Positions 54,338-62,794 of a DNA stretch of 64,000 nucleotides are shown here, one piece after another. A program made the translations under genes and the position numbers. The stretch spans positions 62,001 to 126,000 of the forward strand of contig NZ_AQHR01000096.1 of NCBI RefSeq assembly GCF_000390185.1, in the 5' to 3' direction. Numbering within the stretch: the first letter of the stretch is position 1; every line of letters starts with the position of its first letter. The stretch comes from Lunatimonas lonarensis (GTDB taxonomy: Bacteria; Bacteroidota; Bacteroidia; Cytophagales; Cyclobacteriaceae). The notes beneath the pieces were generated by a model, which had not been told where the DNA came from, ran no database searches, and saw only the letters and a list, made by a program, of their open reading frames with translations.

Positions 54338-55585
54338 ATGTTGCTTCGACTTATCTGGGAGAGTTTTCGATTTGCCATGCAGGCACTAAAATCCAACCTT
54401 ACCCGAACGGTTCTTTCATTGCTGGGGGTAACGGTGGGTATTTTTGCCATCATCGCCGTGTTTACCTTGGTAGATTCGCTCGAAAACAACATTAAAAACA
54501 GTCTTTCTTTTTTGGGGAACAACATTATTCGGGTCGATCGATTCCCCTTTACATCCGGACCACAGGAGTATCCCTGGTGGAAATACTTCCGACGCCCTCC
54601 TGGTTCCTATGCTGAGTACCAATTCCTAAGTGAAAGACTCAAAAACGCAGAAGCCGTGACCATTTTTGCCGAAGCTCGGACTACGGCCAAACAGGGCAGT
54701 AACGCCTATGAACGGGTAGCGCTTCAGGGGGTGGTGTTCAGCCATAAAGACGTCTATGAAGTGCCCATTGGTGAGGGACGGTTCTTTACAGAACTGGAAA
54801 TAAGTGCCGCCAGAAACGTCGCCATTATCGGCGTCAAAATAGCAAGGGCGTTGTTTCCCGGAGAGGGAAGTCCACTGGGGAAGGAACTAAAGGTGAAAGG
54901 GCTCCGCTTTACGGTCATCGGGCTTTTTGAAGAAGAAGGGGAAGGACTGTTTGATGCTCCCTCCAAAGACGAGGCTATCTTGATTCCCTTCGGTTCATTC
55001 TCTAAGTTGTACAACGTGGGTAGGTATGGCCTTGAACCGGTCATAGCGGCCAAGGGGATGGATGATGATCTGGAGCTTGTTGCGTTGGAAAATGAAATGG
55101 CTGGACTGCTTAGGGCCAAACGTGGGCTTAAACCCACGGAGGAGGATAATTTTGCGCTGAACAAGTCGGAGTTTATCCAAAATGCCGTAGGGGCTATTTT
55201 TGCCGTGATTTCGATTGCCGGATGGGTAATCGGCGGATTCTCCATCTTGATTGGAGGCTTCGGTATTGCCAATATCATGTTCGTATCCGTGAAGGAACGT
55301 ACCAATATCATCGGTATCCAAAAGTCCCTCGGGGCCAAAAATTACTTTATCCTGCTTCAGTTTTTGTTCGAGGCGGTTTTCCTGAGCCTAATTGGCGGAC
55401 TTGCCGGGTTGTTGATTGTCTTTGGATTTACCTTCGTAGACTTGGGAAGTCTTGAGCTTATCCTGAGTATGAAAAATATCCTGCTGGGTCTGGGACTATC
55501 CTCGGTTATCGGTATTCTCTCTGGCATCGTTCCGGCTAGCATCGCCGCGGGCTTGGATCCGGTGGAAGCCATCCGGTCCGCGTAG
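54338..55585 (+). CDS. ABC transporter permease, MacB/FtsX type
   Basis: From the ATG at 54338 the product has 415 residues: a first membrane helix (TVLSLLGVTVGIFAIIAV near 25-45), a MacB-type periplasmic domain (about 55-265) and three C-terminal FtsX-type helices (WVIGGFSILIGGFGIAN, LFEAVFLSLIGGLAGLLIV, LLGLGLSSVIGILSGIVPA) with the ERTNIIGIQKSLGA coupling helix. Such permeases act with a separate MacB-type ATPase, which is not next to it. It stands alone on the plus strand. Confidence 0.85.
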   Translation: MLLRLIWESFRFAMQALKSNLTRTVLSLLGVTVGIFAIIAVFTLVDSLENNIKNSLSFLGNNIIRVDRFPFTSGPQEYPWWKYFRRPPGSYAEYQFLSERLKNAEAVTIFAEARTTAKQGSNAYERVALQGVVFSHKDVYEVPIGEGRFFTELEISAARNVAIIGVKIARALFPGEGSPLGKELKVKGLRFTVIGLFEEEGEGLFDAPSKDEAILIPFGSFSKLYNVGRYGLEPVIAAKGMDDDLELVALENEMAGLLRAKRGLKPTEEDNFALNKSEFIQNAVGAIFAVISIAGWVIGGFSILIGGFGIANIMFVSVKERTNIIGIQKSLGAKNYFILLQFLFEAVFLSLIGGLAGLLIVFGFTFVDLGSLELILSMKNILLGLGLSSVIGILSGIVPASIAAGLDPVEAIRSA

Positions 55586-55654
55586 CCGTAAGCCTATTCG
55601 TATCGTTTATCACGGGCGGAAATGTAAGGAATGGCAAAGAGGAGGGAACTATGG

Positions 55655-55666
55655 TTTGCCGGCAAA
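55655..55666. other. 12-base palindrome in intergenic gap
   Basis: TTTGCCGGCAAA is a perfect palindrome in the 274-base gap between the permease gene and recA. It could be a protein-binding site, but no promoter is nearby and it may be incidental. The only other element in the gap is the recA terminator. Confidence 0.25.
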
Positions 55667-55787
55667 TTAAGGTTGGGAGATATGGGTACCGAGATGTAAG
55701 ATATTAGACAAATGCCATTCCCAAAATAGCGTTGGCAAAACGGTTTCTATCCAATTCCCCAAATCGCAAAGGGGTGAAAACGAATAA

Positions 55788-55806
55788 CCCCGGATCGTAT
55801 CCGGGG
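55788..55806 (-). terminator. Intrinsic terminator, probably for recA
   Basis: CCCCGGAT (55788-55795) and ATCCGGGG (55799-55806) with a three-base loop. On the minus strand TTATTCGTTTT follows, a partial T tract. It lies about 55 bases after the recA stop. Confidence 0.7.
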
Positions 55807-55859
55807 CTATTGAGACAGTTCGCATCTGTGCTGGGACAATCGATTATTTGCCGCTTTGG

Positions 55860-56894
55860 TTATTCTTCGGATTTAGCACCTTTTTTACCTTCCGCCAATT
55901 TCAATCCGGCCTTTTCTTTGATCTTCTTTTCCAGTTCTTCCATTAATTCTGGATTGTCCAGAATCAGGGCCTTGACCGCATCGCGGCCCTGACCCAGTTT
56001 ATTGCCTTCATAGGAAAACCAGGAACCGGCCTTCTTTATTATCTCAAACTCGACACCCAGGTCTATGATTTCCCCTACTTTGGAGATACCCTCTCCATAC
56101 ATAATGTCAAACTCCACCACTTTGAACGGCGGTGACACCTTGTTTTTTACCACTTTGACTTTGGTACGGTTGCCCAAAATATTATCGGCACCCTCTTTGA
56201 TTTGGCCGATGCGACGTATATCGAGGCGCACGGATGCATAAAACTTCAGCGCATTACCGCCCGTAGTAGTTTCGGGGTTGCCAAACATCACGCCTATTTT
56301 GTCCCGCAGCTGATTGATAAAGATACACGCACAGCCGGTCTTGTTGATGGCCCCTGTCAGTTTCCGTAGAGCTTGGGACATCAGCCTGGCCTGTAGGCCC
56401 ATTTTGCTGTCTCCCATTTCCCCCTCCAATTCCCCTTTGGGAACCAGGGCCGCTACAGAGTCGATGACGATGATATCTATGGCGCCCGACCGGATCAGGT
56501 GTTCGGCAATCTCCAACGCCTGCTCGCCATTGTCTGGCTGGGAAATAAGAAGATTTTCGGTATCAATGCCCAATTTTTCGGCGTAAGCCTTATCAAAGGC
56601 GTGTTCGGCGTCAATAAATGCCGCCATGCCTCCTGCCTTTTGGGCTTCGGCTATGCAGTGCATGGAAAGCGTGGTTTTTCCCGAAGATTCGGGACCATAG
56701 ATCTCGATGACCCGGCCTCGGGGAATTCCCCCAATCCCCAGAGCCATATCCAAACCCAACGACCCGGTGGAGATGGCAGGAATATCCAATACGACGTTGT
56801 CACTCAGCTTCATGACAGTGCCTTTGCCGTAGGTTTTTTCCAGCTTGTCCAGGGTAAGTTGCAGGGCTTTCAGTTTTTCAGAATTACCACTCAT
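55860..56894 (-). CDS. recA: Recombinase RecA
   Basis: From the ATG at 56892-56894 ([20 protein letters not shown]) RecA has 344 residues, its normal length; a longer frame upstream (to 57035) is not homologous and is rejected. Walker [11 protein letters not shown], Walker B-type [11 protein letters not shown], the L2-loop region [19 protein letters not shown] and a short acidic Lys/Glu C-terminus are present. It carries out homologous strand exchange and activates LexA cleavage. It is a single-gene unit. Confidence 0.97.
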   Translation of the reverse strand: MSGNSEKLKALQLTLDKLEKTYGKGTVMKLSDNVVLDIPAISTGSLGLDMALGIGGIPRGRVIEIYGPESSGKTTLSMHCIAEAQKAGGMAAFIDAEHAFDKAYAEKLGIDTENLLISQPDNGEQALEIAEHLIRSGAIDIIVIDSVAALVPKGELEGEMGDSKMGLQARLMSQALRKLTGAINKTGCACIFINQLRDKIGVMFGNPETTTGGNALKFYASVRLDIRRIGQIKEGADNILGNRTKVKVVKNKVSPPFKVVEFDIMYGEGISKVGEIIDLGVEFEIIKKAGSWFSYEGNKLGQGRDAVKALILDNPELMEELEKKIKEKAGLKLAEGKKGAKSEE

Positions 56895-57082
56895 AGTTGA
56901 TGAAAGAGTAAAAGTTTGTCTAAAATGATCCTGTGAAAGTACGCATTCACCCTCGCAATACCAACAAAGGATAACCATTGTTTTCCGAATCCGTTCTACT
57001 ATATTTGGCCGATTACGGATCCTTGTAGACTTCAAATATGGTATGGGATTTGAAGTTAGCTCATTGATTCAAACCAGTTAAC

Positions 57083-57871
57083 ATGCAGCTCAAGGCGAAA
57101 ATAGCGTTGTTTTTTATCTTCCTTTCTTTTGGTTTTCCGGACTCCCAGCCTATCCGAAAAAACCAGGCCTTTACCCAGGGAGAGGAACTCACCTTCAAGG
57201 TGAAATTTCTCCTTCTCAATGCTGCAGAGGCCAAAATGATCATCCACGACAACATCCATTATGTTCAAAACCGACCTACCTACAAGATCGACGTGTTTGG
57301 CCGCACGCTGAGCATTTTTCGCCTTTTCTACGTGCAGGACAACTGGGGCACCTACCTAGATACGGCAAGAATCATCCCCTATCGCTCCTATCGGCACATC
57401 GAAGAAGGAAACTACCGCAAACACGAAGTAATCGACTTTCACCACGAACGGAACGAAGCCCTGGTCAAGCTCTTTGACCGAGAGAACGAAAAAGTGGTAG
57501 AAACAACGAGTTATCGCATCCCCTCGCAGATCCAGGATATTGTCAGTGGATATTACCTGATGCGCACCATGGATTTTTCAGGCTTAAAGAAAGGACAAAA
57601 TATCACGATACGCGGGTTTTTCGACAAAAAAATATATAACCTAAATTTAACATACGAGGGCACCCAGCGTCTTTCCACCAAGATCGGCACCTACAACACA
57701 CACATTTTTTCCCCTGAAATGCCCAAAAACAAACTCTTCAGTGGCGATCGACCCATCAAGGTATGGATCACAGATGATGCCAATCGCATCCCTGTGCGAA
57801 TCAAGGCAAATCTGCTGGTAGGATCGCTGGATATGGAAATCACCGAAGCGCTAGGCCTTCGAAATCCCTAG
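57083..57871 (+). CDS. DUF3108 domain protein
   Basis: A 262-residue exported protein with a signal peptide (residues 1-20). The DUF3108 core follows: QGEELTFKVKFLLLNAAEA, YKIDVFGRTLSIFRLFYVQD, PYRSYRHIEEGNYRKHE, and the C-terminal VWITDDANRIPVRIKANLLV. The family has a lipocalin- or LolA-like beta fold and unknown function. It stands alone, divergent from recA. Confidence 0.83.
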   Translation: MQLKAKIALFFIFLSFGFPDSQPIRKNQAFTQGEELTFKVKFLLLNAAEAKMIIHDNIHYVQNRPTYKIDVFGRTLSIFRLFYVQDNWGTYLDTARIIPYRSYRHIEEGNYRKHEVIDFHHERNEALVKLFDRENEKVVETTSYRIPSQIQDIVSGYYLMRTMDFSGLKKGQNITIRGFFDKKIYNLNLTYEGTQRLSTKIGTYNTHIFSPEMPKNKLFSGDRPIKVWITDDANRIPVRIKANLLVGSLDMEITEALGLRNP

Positions 57872-57968
57872 TTAACAATTCGGTAACAATTGCAACTATT
57901 TGCACGGCTTGTAGGAACCTGATAGAAAGCCGAGGGCCTTATTCGCCCAATTCTTTTCAAGGAATTGT

Positions 57969-57976
57969 TAACTTTG
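57969..57976 (+). promoter_or_regulatory. -7 box for the two-component operon
   Basis: TAACTTTG matches TAnnTTTG and lies 39 bases before the start codon at 58016. Confidence 0.5.
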
Positions 57977-58015
57977 CGAAAAATCGACACCTACAGGTCG
58001 GGTTCATATTAAACC

Positions 58016-58705
58016 ATGAGTGAAAAACGCAAACAAAAAGTCCTCGTAGTAGATGATGAACAGGACATCGTTGACATTCTTACCTATAACCTAGAGAAAG
58101 AAGGATACGAGGTAGAAACAGCCATCAACGGTATATTGGCCGTAAAAAGGGCAGTCACTTTTCTTCCCGACTTGATTCTGCTCGACATCATGATGCCCCA
58201 GCAGGATGGGGTTGAAACCTGCCGTCAATTGCGGGAAATACCCGATCTTCAACATACGTTCATCATTTTTCTCACCGCGCGTGCAGAGGAGTACTCAGAG
58301 GTAGCTGCTTTTGACGTAGGTGCAGACGATTATATCAACAAACCCATCAAACCCCGGGCACTGCTAAGCCGCATATCCGCATTGTTTCGGCGAGAAACCA
58401 AAAAGGAGCAGGAAGTTTCCCGAGTGCAGGTTCGGGATCTGGTAATCGACCGTACCAGCTACACGGTAACCCAGGCAGGCAAGACCATGGTGCTGCCCAA
58501 AAAGGAATTTGAGCTGTTGTATTTTTTGGCCAAAAGCCCCAATACAGTATTCAACCGGGAAGACCTGCTTCAAAACATATGGGGTTCGGATGTATTTGTA
58601 CTGGCCCGCACGGTAGACGTACATATCCGAAAGGTGCGCGAAAAAATCGGCGACGACTACATTACCACTGTCAAGGGCGTGGGATACAAGTTTGACCTAA
58701 AATAG
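58016..58705 (+). CDS. OmpR/PhoB-family response regulator
   Basis: A 229-residue regulator with a receiver domain at 1-125 (VVDDEQDI, phospho-acceptor Asp57 in LILLDIMMP, Lys in INKPIKPR) and an OmpR-type winged-helix domain at 135-229 (LPKKEFELLYFLAKSPNTVF, VHIRKVREKIGDDYITTVKG). It is the closest PhoB-like regulator in the window. It lies four bases before its kinase gene, so the two are one operon. Targets are unknown; phosphate control is a guess by resemblance only. Confidence 0.88.
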   Translation: MSEKRKQKVLVVDDEQDIVDILTYNLEKEGYEVETAINGILAVKRAVTFLPDLILLDIMMPQQDGVETCRQLREIPDLQHTFIIFLTARAEEYSEVAAFDVGADDYINKPIKPRALLSRISALFRRETKKEQEVSRVQVRDLVIDRTSYTVTQAGKTMVLPKKEFELLYFLAKSPNTVFNREDLLQNIWGSDVFVLARTVDVHIRKVREKIGDDYITTVKGVGYKFDLK

Positions 58706-58709
58706 ACAC

Positions 58710-59774
58710 ATGTTAAACAGCTCTAAGGGCATTGCGCTGTTATTGGCACTAGGTATCACTACCTTGGTGCTAGCTTGCCTTTCCCTGCTGGAAGACGTCA
58801 CGCCAACCCTGATGACCGTTATGGGAACCCTCACCTTTGCGGTTTCCTACCTTTTGATTTATATCGTATTGCATTTCCTGATTTTTGAAGAAATAAGCAA
58901 CATCTACCGGGTACTCGAAAAGATCCAGAAAAAGAATCCTGGCCTCATCGAAACCAAGCGTAGGGGCCGTGCCCTGCTTCCTCTTAGCAACTTACAGGGC
59001 ACCATCGACGCCTTTGCCACCGCCAAAAACAGGGAAATCGAAATCCTGCAACAAAACGAAACGTTTCGTCGGGAATTCATAGGCGACATCTCCCATGAAC
59101 TCAAAACTCCGATTTTTGCCGCCCAAGGGTACATCCATACACTGTTGGATGGAGCGGTGGATGACCTCTCAGTGCGGGACAAGTTTCTGAAACGGGCCGC
59201 AAAAAGCCTGGGAAATCTGGAAAAACTGGTGCAGGACCTAATCACGCTCAATCAGATGGAGAGCGGGATGGTGAAGTTTCACATGACGGAATTTGATCTA
59301 AAAGAGACAGTGCACGAGGTGCTGGAACAACTCGAGGACAAAGCAAACAGAAGGAATGTCCGCATGCAATTTCAGGCGCAGGCAAATGGCAACTTTCGGA
59401 CATTCGCCGACCGGGACAAGATCTTCCGCGTCGTACAAAACCTTGTGTCGAACGCCATCAAATACAACAAAGAGGAAGGGAAAGTAACCGTTCAGCTAAA
59501 AGCCGGCAAAAATCGACTAAGGCTGAAGGTCAGAGACGAGGGCAAGGGTATACCTCCGGAGGATCTGAAACGCATTTTTGAGCGCTTTTACCGTGTAGAC
59601 AAAAGCCGATCCAAAGAACAGGGCGGTACCGGACTGGGCCTAGCCATTGTGAAGCATATCCTGGAAGGCCACAAAAGCAAGATTTCCGTATCCTCCGCCG
59701 TCGGTGAGGGTTCCGTATTCAGCTTCGATCTGCCATTGCAAACCAAGGCAGAAGGCAGCAAACCGAAAAACTAA
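58710..59774 (+). CDS. PhoR-type sensor histidine kinase
   Basis: A 354-residue kinase with two membrane helices (about 8-25 and 30-55), no PAS domain, a DHp domain with FIGDISHELKTPIFAAQGYI (His129) and a HATPase domain (NLVSNAIKYNKEEGK, DEGKGI, GGTGLGLAI). Between the helices there is almost no extracytoplasmic part, so the signal may come through a partner, as in PhoR/PstSCAB-PhoU systems. It follows its response regulator by four bases. Confidence 0.88.
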   Translation: MLNSSKGIALLLALGITTLVLACLSLLEDVTPTLMTVMGTLTFAVSYLLIYIVLHFLIFEEISNIYRVLEKIQKKNPGLIETKRRGRALLPLSNLQGTIDAFATAKNREIEILQQNETFRREFIGDISHELKTPIFAAQGYIHTLLDGAVDDLSVRDKFLKRAAKSLGNLEKLVQDLITLNQMESGMVKFHMTEFDLKETVHEVLEQLEDKANRRNVRMQFQAQANGNFRTFADRDKIFRVVQNLVSNAIKYNKEEGKVTVQLKAGKNRLRLKVRDEGKGIPPEDLKRIFERFYRVDKSRSKEQGGTGLGLAIVKHILEGHKSKISVSSAVGEGSVFSFDLPLQTKAEGSKPKN

Positions 59775-59890
59775 GCCTTGTACGGTTGGCTTTGTATCCG
59801 TCTAAACAACCTGTAAACGATCGCGATGAAGATGACCAAGCTGATGGCAGTGAATACCATGGGCCATTGAACGTCACGAACCAACCGCAT
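59771..59890 (-). CDS. Possible small single-pass membrane protein (39 residues)
   Basis: An ATG frame at 59890-59771 encodes 39 residues: MRLVRDVQW, then a hydrophobic helix (FTAISLVIFIAIVYRLF) and a basic tail (RRIQSQPYKA). This is the layout of a small bacterial membrane protein, and the frame stays open further upstream to a stop near 59953, so a GTG start could lengthen it. It overlaps the kinase stop by four bases on the other strand. No promoter or ribosome site was identified, so it is only a candidate. Confidence 0.38.
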   Translation of the reverse strand: MRLVRDVQWPMVFTAISLVIFIAIVYRLFRRIQSQPYKA

Positions 59891-60015
59891 CAGGCAACCA
59901 AACACAATGCGAAACCTAGACCTTCCGTACCAGACCGCCTGACGGTTGAATGTTACCTAAATTACACCCTATCCTAAATTTTTTCTCCATTTCTTGCTAT
60001 TCTACACACAACGAG

Positions 60016-60023
60016 TAAATTTG
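60016..60023 (+). promoter_or_regulatory. -7 box for the winged-helix regulator
   Basis: TAAATTTG matches TAnnTTTG; transcription would start near 60029, leaving a leader of about 115 bases that holds a long hairpin (60048-60098). Confidence 0.45.
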
Positions 60024-60047
60024 TTACTCATGCGGCTTGGCTTGTCT

Positions 60048-60098
60048 GGGAACCACGGGGCGAAGCTGTGCAAGGTTTGCAATCCCAACTTGGTTCCC
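60048..60098 (+). promoter_or_regulatory. Leader hairpin of the winged-helix regulator
   Basis: GGGAACCA (60048-60055) and TGGTTCCC (60091-60098) form a perfect 8-base stem with a 35-base loop. A pyrimidine-rich tract (TTTTTTCCTTTCCCC) follows at 60127-60141. Together they resemble an attenuation or antitermination leader, as found before many polysaccharide operons, but no second alternative stem has been confirmed. Confidence 0.4.
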
Positions 60099-60143
60099 AT
60101 ATAGAAATCTGTCGTTTACTGCCTGCTTTTTTCCTTTCCCCTC

Positions 60144-60653
60144 TTGTTAGACTCCCTTATTACCTCCAAAACCCGCATCAAACTGTTGGTGAAGTTTTTC
60201 TCCAGCGAGGGCAACGTGGGGTACCTTCGTGGCCTTGCCGAGGAATTTCAGGAATCGACCAACTCCGTGCGGGTAGAACTCAACCGCCTGACAGAAGCCG
60301 GTCTGTTGACCTCGGGAGAAAACGGCAAAACAAAACTCTACCGGGCCAACGAAACCCATCCCTTTTACCTAGAACTGCGCAATATGGTAAGCAAGTTTTT
60401 GGGACTGGATCAACTCGTGGAGCAGATCGTTCTACGTATGGGGCCTGTGAAGAAAGCATACATCGTGGGAGACTATGCCCGTGGCATCGATTCGGGCACC
60501 ATCGAGATGGTGTTGGTAGGTAAGCAATTGGATTTGGACTACCTGGATTTCCTGACCCAAAAAACCTACGAGAAGATACAACGCCGCGTCTCCGTCACCG
60601 TCGTCGAAACCGACCCAAAAGAGGTGGATGGGGTGTTGGTGTTTGGGGTATAA
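60144..60653 (+). CDS. Winged-helix regulator of the glycan-cluster type
   Basis: A 169-residue protein started at a TTG (60144), giving MLDSLITSKTRIKLLVKFF, an N-terminus that fits this family well. A winged helix at about 5-75 (YLRGLAEEFQESTNSVRVEL, NRLTEAGLLTS) is followed by a C-terminal domain like a degenerate nucleotidyltransferase (VKKAYIVGDYARGIDSGTIE, VLVGKQLDLDYLDFL). Such proteins often stand at the front of surface-polysaccharide gene clusters in Bacteroidota, which fits the FkbM, FemAB-like and glycosyltransferase genes that follow. A role as cluster regulator is inferred. Confidence 0.8.
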   Translation: MLDSLITSKTRIKLLVKFFSSEGNVGYLRGLAEEFQESTNSVRVELNRLTEAGLLTSGENGKTKLYRANETHPFYLELRNMVSKFLGLDQLVEQIVLRMGPVKKAYIVGDYARGIDSGTIEMVLVGKQLDLDYLDFLTQKTYEKIQRRVSVTVVETDPKEVDGVLVFGV

Positions 60654-60656
60654 AAC

Positions 60657-60895
60657 GATATATGCTTCGCGATACTAAAATGATATATGCTGCGCGATAT
60701 AAGTGGATATAAGCCTTCGGCGATATTCGTTGATATACGCCTGCGGCGATATATTTGGGTTGTGGGTATGAGATTAGTATCTGTTCGGATTCGCCGTTTT
60801 GGAAAGGAAGTGGCATCGTAAATTCCGCGAATCTCAGATCTCATATCTAACGTCTTATGTCTTTTGTCTTTTGTCTTGATTCTTACGTCTCTGAG
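60657..60895 (+). repeat. Palindromic repeat element, copy A
   Basis: Four imperfect hairpin units of 19-21 bases (60657, 60682, 60706, 60732; pattern GATATA-NGC-...-GCGATAT) at 24-26-base spacing, followed by about 130 bases that match copy B, then a run of GTCTT(A/T)T-like heptamers (about 60852-60890). It occupies the whole gap between the winged-helix gene and the antitoxin gene. It is noncoding; the open frames across it are artefacts. Confidence 0.6.
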
Positions 60896-60963
60896 ACACC
60901 TACAGTCCAGTCTAAACCTCATAATAGATAAATCGTTAAAAACTTTGTAAAGCCAATAGTACC

Positions 60964-61209
60964 ATGGAGACCCCTAAAACAGTACAGCCACCACTAAGCA
61001 ACCTTCAACGAGAACTACTTGGCATTTTTGCGAAGGAAGTTCCCGAAAAAGACCTAATCGCTATCCGAGGGCTATTAGCAAGGTACTTTGCCGAAAAGGC
61101 AATGGATCTGGCAGATGACTTTTGGGATTCCAAAGGTTGGTCAGACGAAAAAGCCGACCAAATCCTGGAAACTAAACTCCGGACTCTGGACAAGGACACC
61201 AATTTGTGA
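60964..61209 (+). CDS. Antitoxin of a PIN-toxin module
   Basis: An 81-residue acidic-helical protein: LSNLQRELLGIFAKEVPE, LIAIRGLLARYFAEKAMDLA and WSDEKADQILETKLRTL. The segment LLARYFAEKA is seen in small proteins that sit before PIN-domain toxins in Bacteroidota. Its stop codon overlaps the toxin start (GTGA, 61206-61209), so the pair is translated together. It should bind and neutralise the PIN toxin and probably represses its own promoter. No DNA-binding motif could be named. Confidence 0.75.
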   Translation: METPKTVQPPLSNLQRELLGIFAKEVPEKDLIAIRGLLARYFAEKAMDLADDFWDSKGWSDEKADQILETKLRTLDKDTNL

Positions 61210-61628
61210 AAGTTGTTTTAGACACAAATATTTTACTTGTTTCCATTTCGAGAAAATCGGCACATCACTGGGTTTTTAGGAGCCTAGTAGTCGGCTACTA
61301 TACCCTGTGTGTAACTACCGACATTCTCTCAGAATACGCCGAAAAGATCGAAGAGCACATGAACAAGGATATTGCGGATGCAGTACTCTTGGCCTTGCTA
61401 GAAATGTCAAATGTTGAGAAGATAGAAGCTTATTACAAGTGGAATCTTCTACACGACAAGGACGATAATAAATTTTGTGATTGTGTGATAGCAGGAGGAG
61501 CCAATTATTTGGTTACGCAAGACAAGGATTTCAGAATATTAGCTAATACTCCATTCCCAAAAGTTTCCATATTATCACTTTCTCAGTTTAAAGCTATTCT
61601 CGCAGAACAAGAGAGTACAGAAACGTAA
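61206..61628 (+). CDS. PIN-domain toxin
   Basis: A 140-residue PIN-fold ribonuclease starting at a GTG: KVVLDTNILLVSI (first catalytic Asp, residue 6), ITTDILSEYAEK-type TTDILSEYAEKIEEH (Glu), DNKFCDCVIAGGANYLVTQD (Asp) and DKDFRIL, so all the acidic metal-binding residues are in place. This is the 'putative toxin-antitoxin toxin component, PIN family' outline. It probably cleaves RNA when free of its partner. The cassette is flanked by two copies of the palindromic repeat. Confidence 0.82.
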   Translation: MKVVLDTNILLVSISRKSAHHWVFRSLVVGYYTLCVTTDILSEYAEKIEEHMNKDIADAVLLALLEMSNVEKIEAYYKWNLLHDKDDNKFCDCVIAGGANYLVTQDKDFRILANTPFPKVSILSLSQFKAILAEQESTET

Positions 61629-61736
61629 CCGACTAGCCCGGAGCTTCCCTAATTCTAATGTCGATCAAACTAGACCTTAGGTCTTTATTCTTAGGAAATT
61701 GATGTCGGGTAGGATTCATAAAAAGGGATATAAAAT

Positions 61737-61893
61737 GATATATGCTTCGCGATATTCGTTGATATATGCCTTCGGCGATATATTTGGTTGCGTTTGTCAG
61801 ATTAGGCTCGCTTCGGATTCGTGGTTTTAGAGACGGTGTAGAGTCGCAAATTTCTCGAATCTTAAATCTTATGTCTAAAGTCTAATATCTATT
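61737..61893 (+). repeat. Palindromic repeat element, copy B
   Basis: Two hairpin units (61737-61755 and 61761-61781) of the same pattern as copy A, followed by a stretch aligning with copy A along (A)GATTAG, TTCGGATTCG, GTTTT, AAATT and CGAATCT, and ending with TCTTATGTCTAAAGTCTAAT. Same orientation as copy A; the two enclose the toxin-antitoxin cassette. Confidence 0.6.
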
Positions 61894-61894
61894 A

Positions 61895-62794
61895 ATGCGC
61901 CGCCTGATCCCCTATTTGCGATACTACTGGACGGAGGTGATGGTTGGCGGAAAAATGGACACGGGAAAAAATCTGGACCTATTGGCGACCTTCTATTACC
62001 TCCTTTGGCGGGCAAAGTATTTTCCGAACAAGGAAGTTACCGTACGCGTATGGGGCATGAAAATAACCGCTGACAAACCCAAAACCTTACAGCAATCCTT
62101 GCTGGAAATCTTCGTGCACGAGGTTTACCGATTTGACAGTCAGCTAGAGGCTCCAGTAATTCTGGATGCAGGGGCAAATATCGGAATCAGTGCGCTCTAC
62201 TTTGTCCGGAAGTATCCAGGAGCCGAGATCGTTTGCGTAGAGCCAAATCCCAAAGCGGTGACCTACCTGAAAAAGAACATCACTGCCAACAACCTATCCA
62301 ACATACACATCAACGAAGTGGCACTGGGCGCAGATACCGGCTTTGGTTCCCTCGTGGAATCTCCTAACTCCTTGCTGAACACGACGGTAAATGTATCTGC
62401 CCTACCCACTCCCATTCCGGTGGTGGCACTTACCTCGCTGATGGAGAAACACTCAGTAGATCTGATGAAATTGGATATAGAAGGTGGCGAATGGGAGGTG
62501 CTGAACCATTGGCTGGACCTCAAAAGCGGCCTTCCTTGTCCCCGCGAAATCCTCGTTGAACTCCATCCACAAAAAACCGCCAATTCACTGGCAGGCCGGG
62601 ACCTCAGGCATCGGTTGGAATCACAGGGATATTCTGCGTCGGTAATCCAACATCCTTTCGGCTCGTTACTGAAGGCCCTGCTGAATGAACCTTTTAATGC
62701 TCTCTGGTGGGCAAAAAAAGGTGTTGGCTGCTTAATTCATTTTATTTTGGCAATAGCGGCTATTGACCAGGTGTTACGATGGAATCCTCAGTAA
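61895..62794 (+). CDS. FkbM-family methyltransferase
   Basis: A 299-residue SAM-dependent methyltransferase. After about 85 N-terminal residues the Rossmann core shows VILDAGANIGISALYF (SAM-binding), IVCVEPNPKAVTYLKKNI (ribose-binding acid) and VDLMKLDIEGGEWEVL. FkbM enzymes O-methylate sugars or polyketides; here, with GNAT and glycosyltransferase neighbours, a role in surface-glycan modification is likely. The start directly follows repeat copy B, which may supply its upstream region. It overlaps the next gene by 16 bases. Confidence 0.85.
   Translation: MRRLIPYLRYYWTEVMVGGKMDTGKNLDLLATFYYLLWRAKYFPNKEVTVRVWGMKITADKPKTLQQSLLEIFVHEVYRFDSQLEAPVILDAGANIGISALYFVRKYPGAEIVCVEPNPKAVTYLKKNITANNLSNIHINEVALGADTGFGSLVESPNSLLNTTVNVSALPTPIPVVALTSLMEKHSVDLMKLDIEGGEWEVLNHWLDLKSGLPCPREILVELHPQKTANSLAGRDLRHRLESQGYSASVIQHPFGSLLKALLNEPFNALWWAKKGVGCLIHFILAIAAIDQVLRWNPQ

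Noticed and set aside
56895-57035. Longer N-terminus for RecA
   Set aside because: The extra 47 residues do not resemble RecA; the standard RecA start (MSGNSEK) is at 56892-56894.
58016-59774. Firm PhoB/PhoR gene names
   Set aside because: The pair looks PhoB/PhoR-like but no pst, phoU or Pho box is seen, so gene symbols were withheld.
60657-60752. Palindromic array as a CRISPR array
   Set aside because: Units are imperfect hairpins of 19-21 bases with spacers of 4-7 bases, there are only four, and no cas gene is present.
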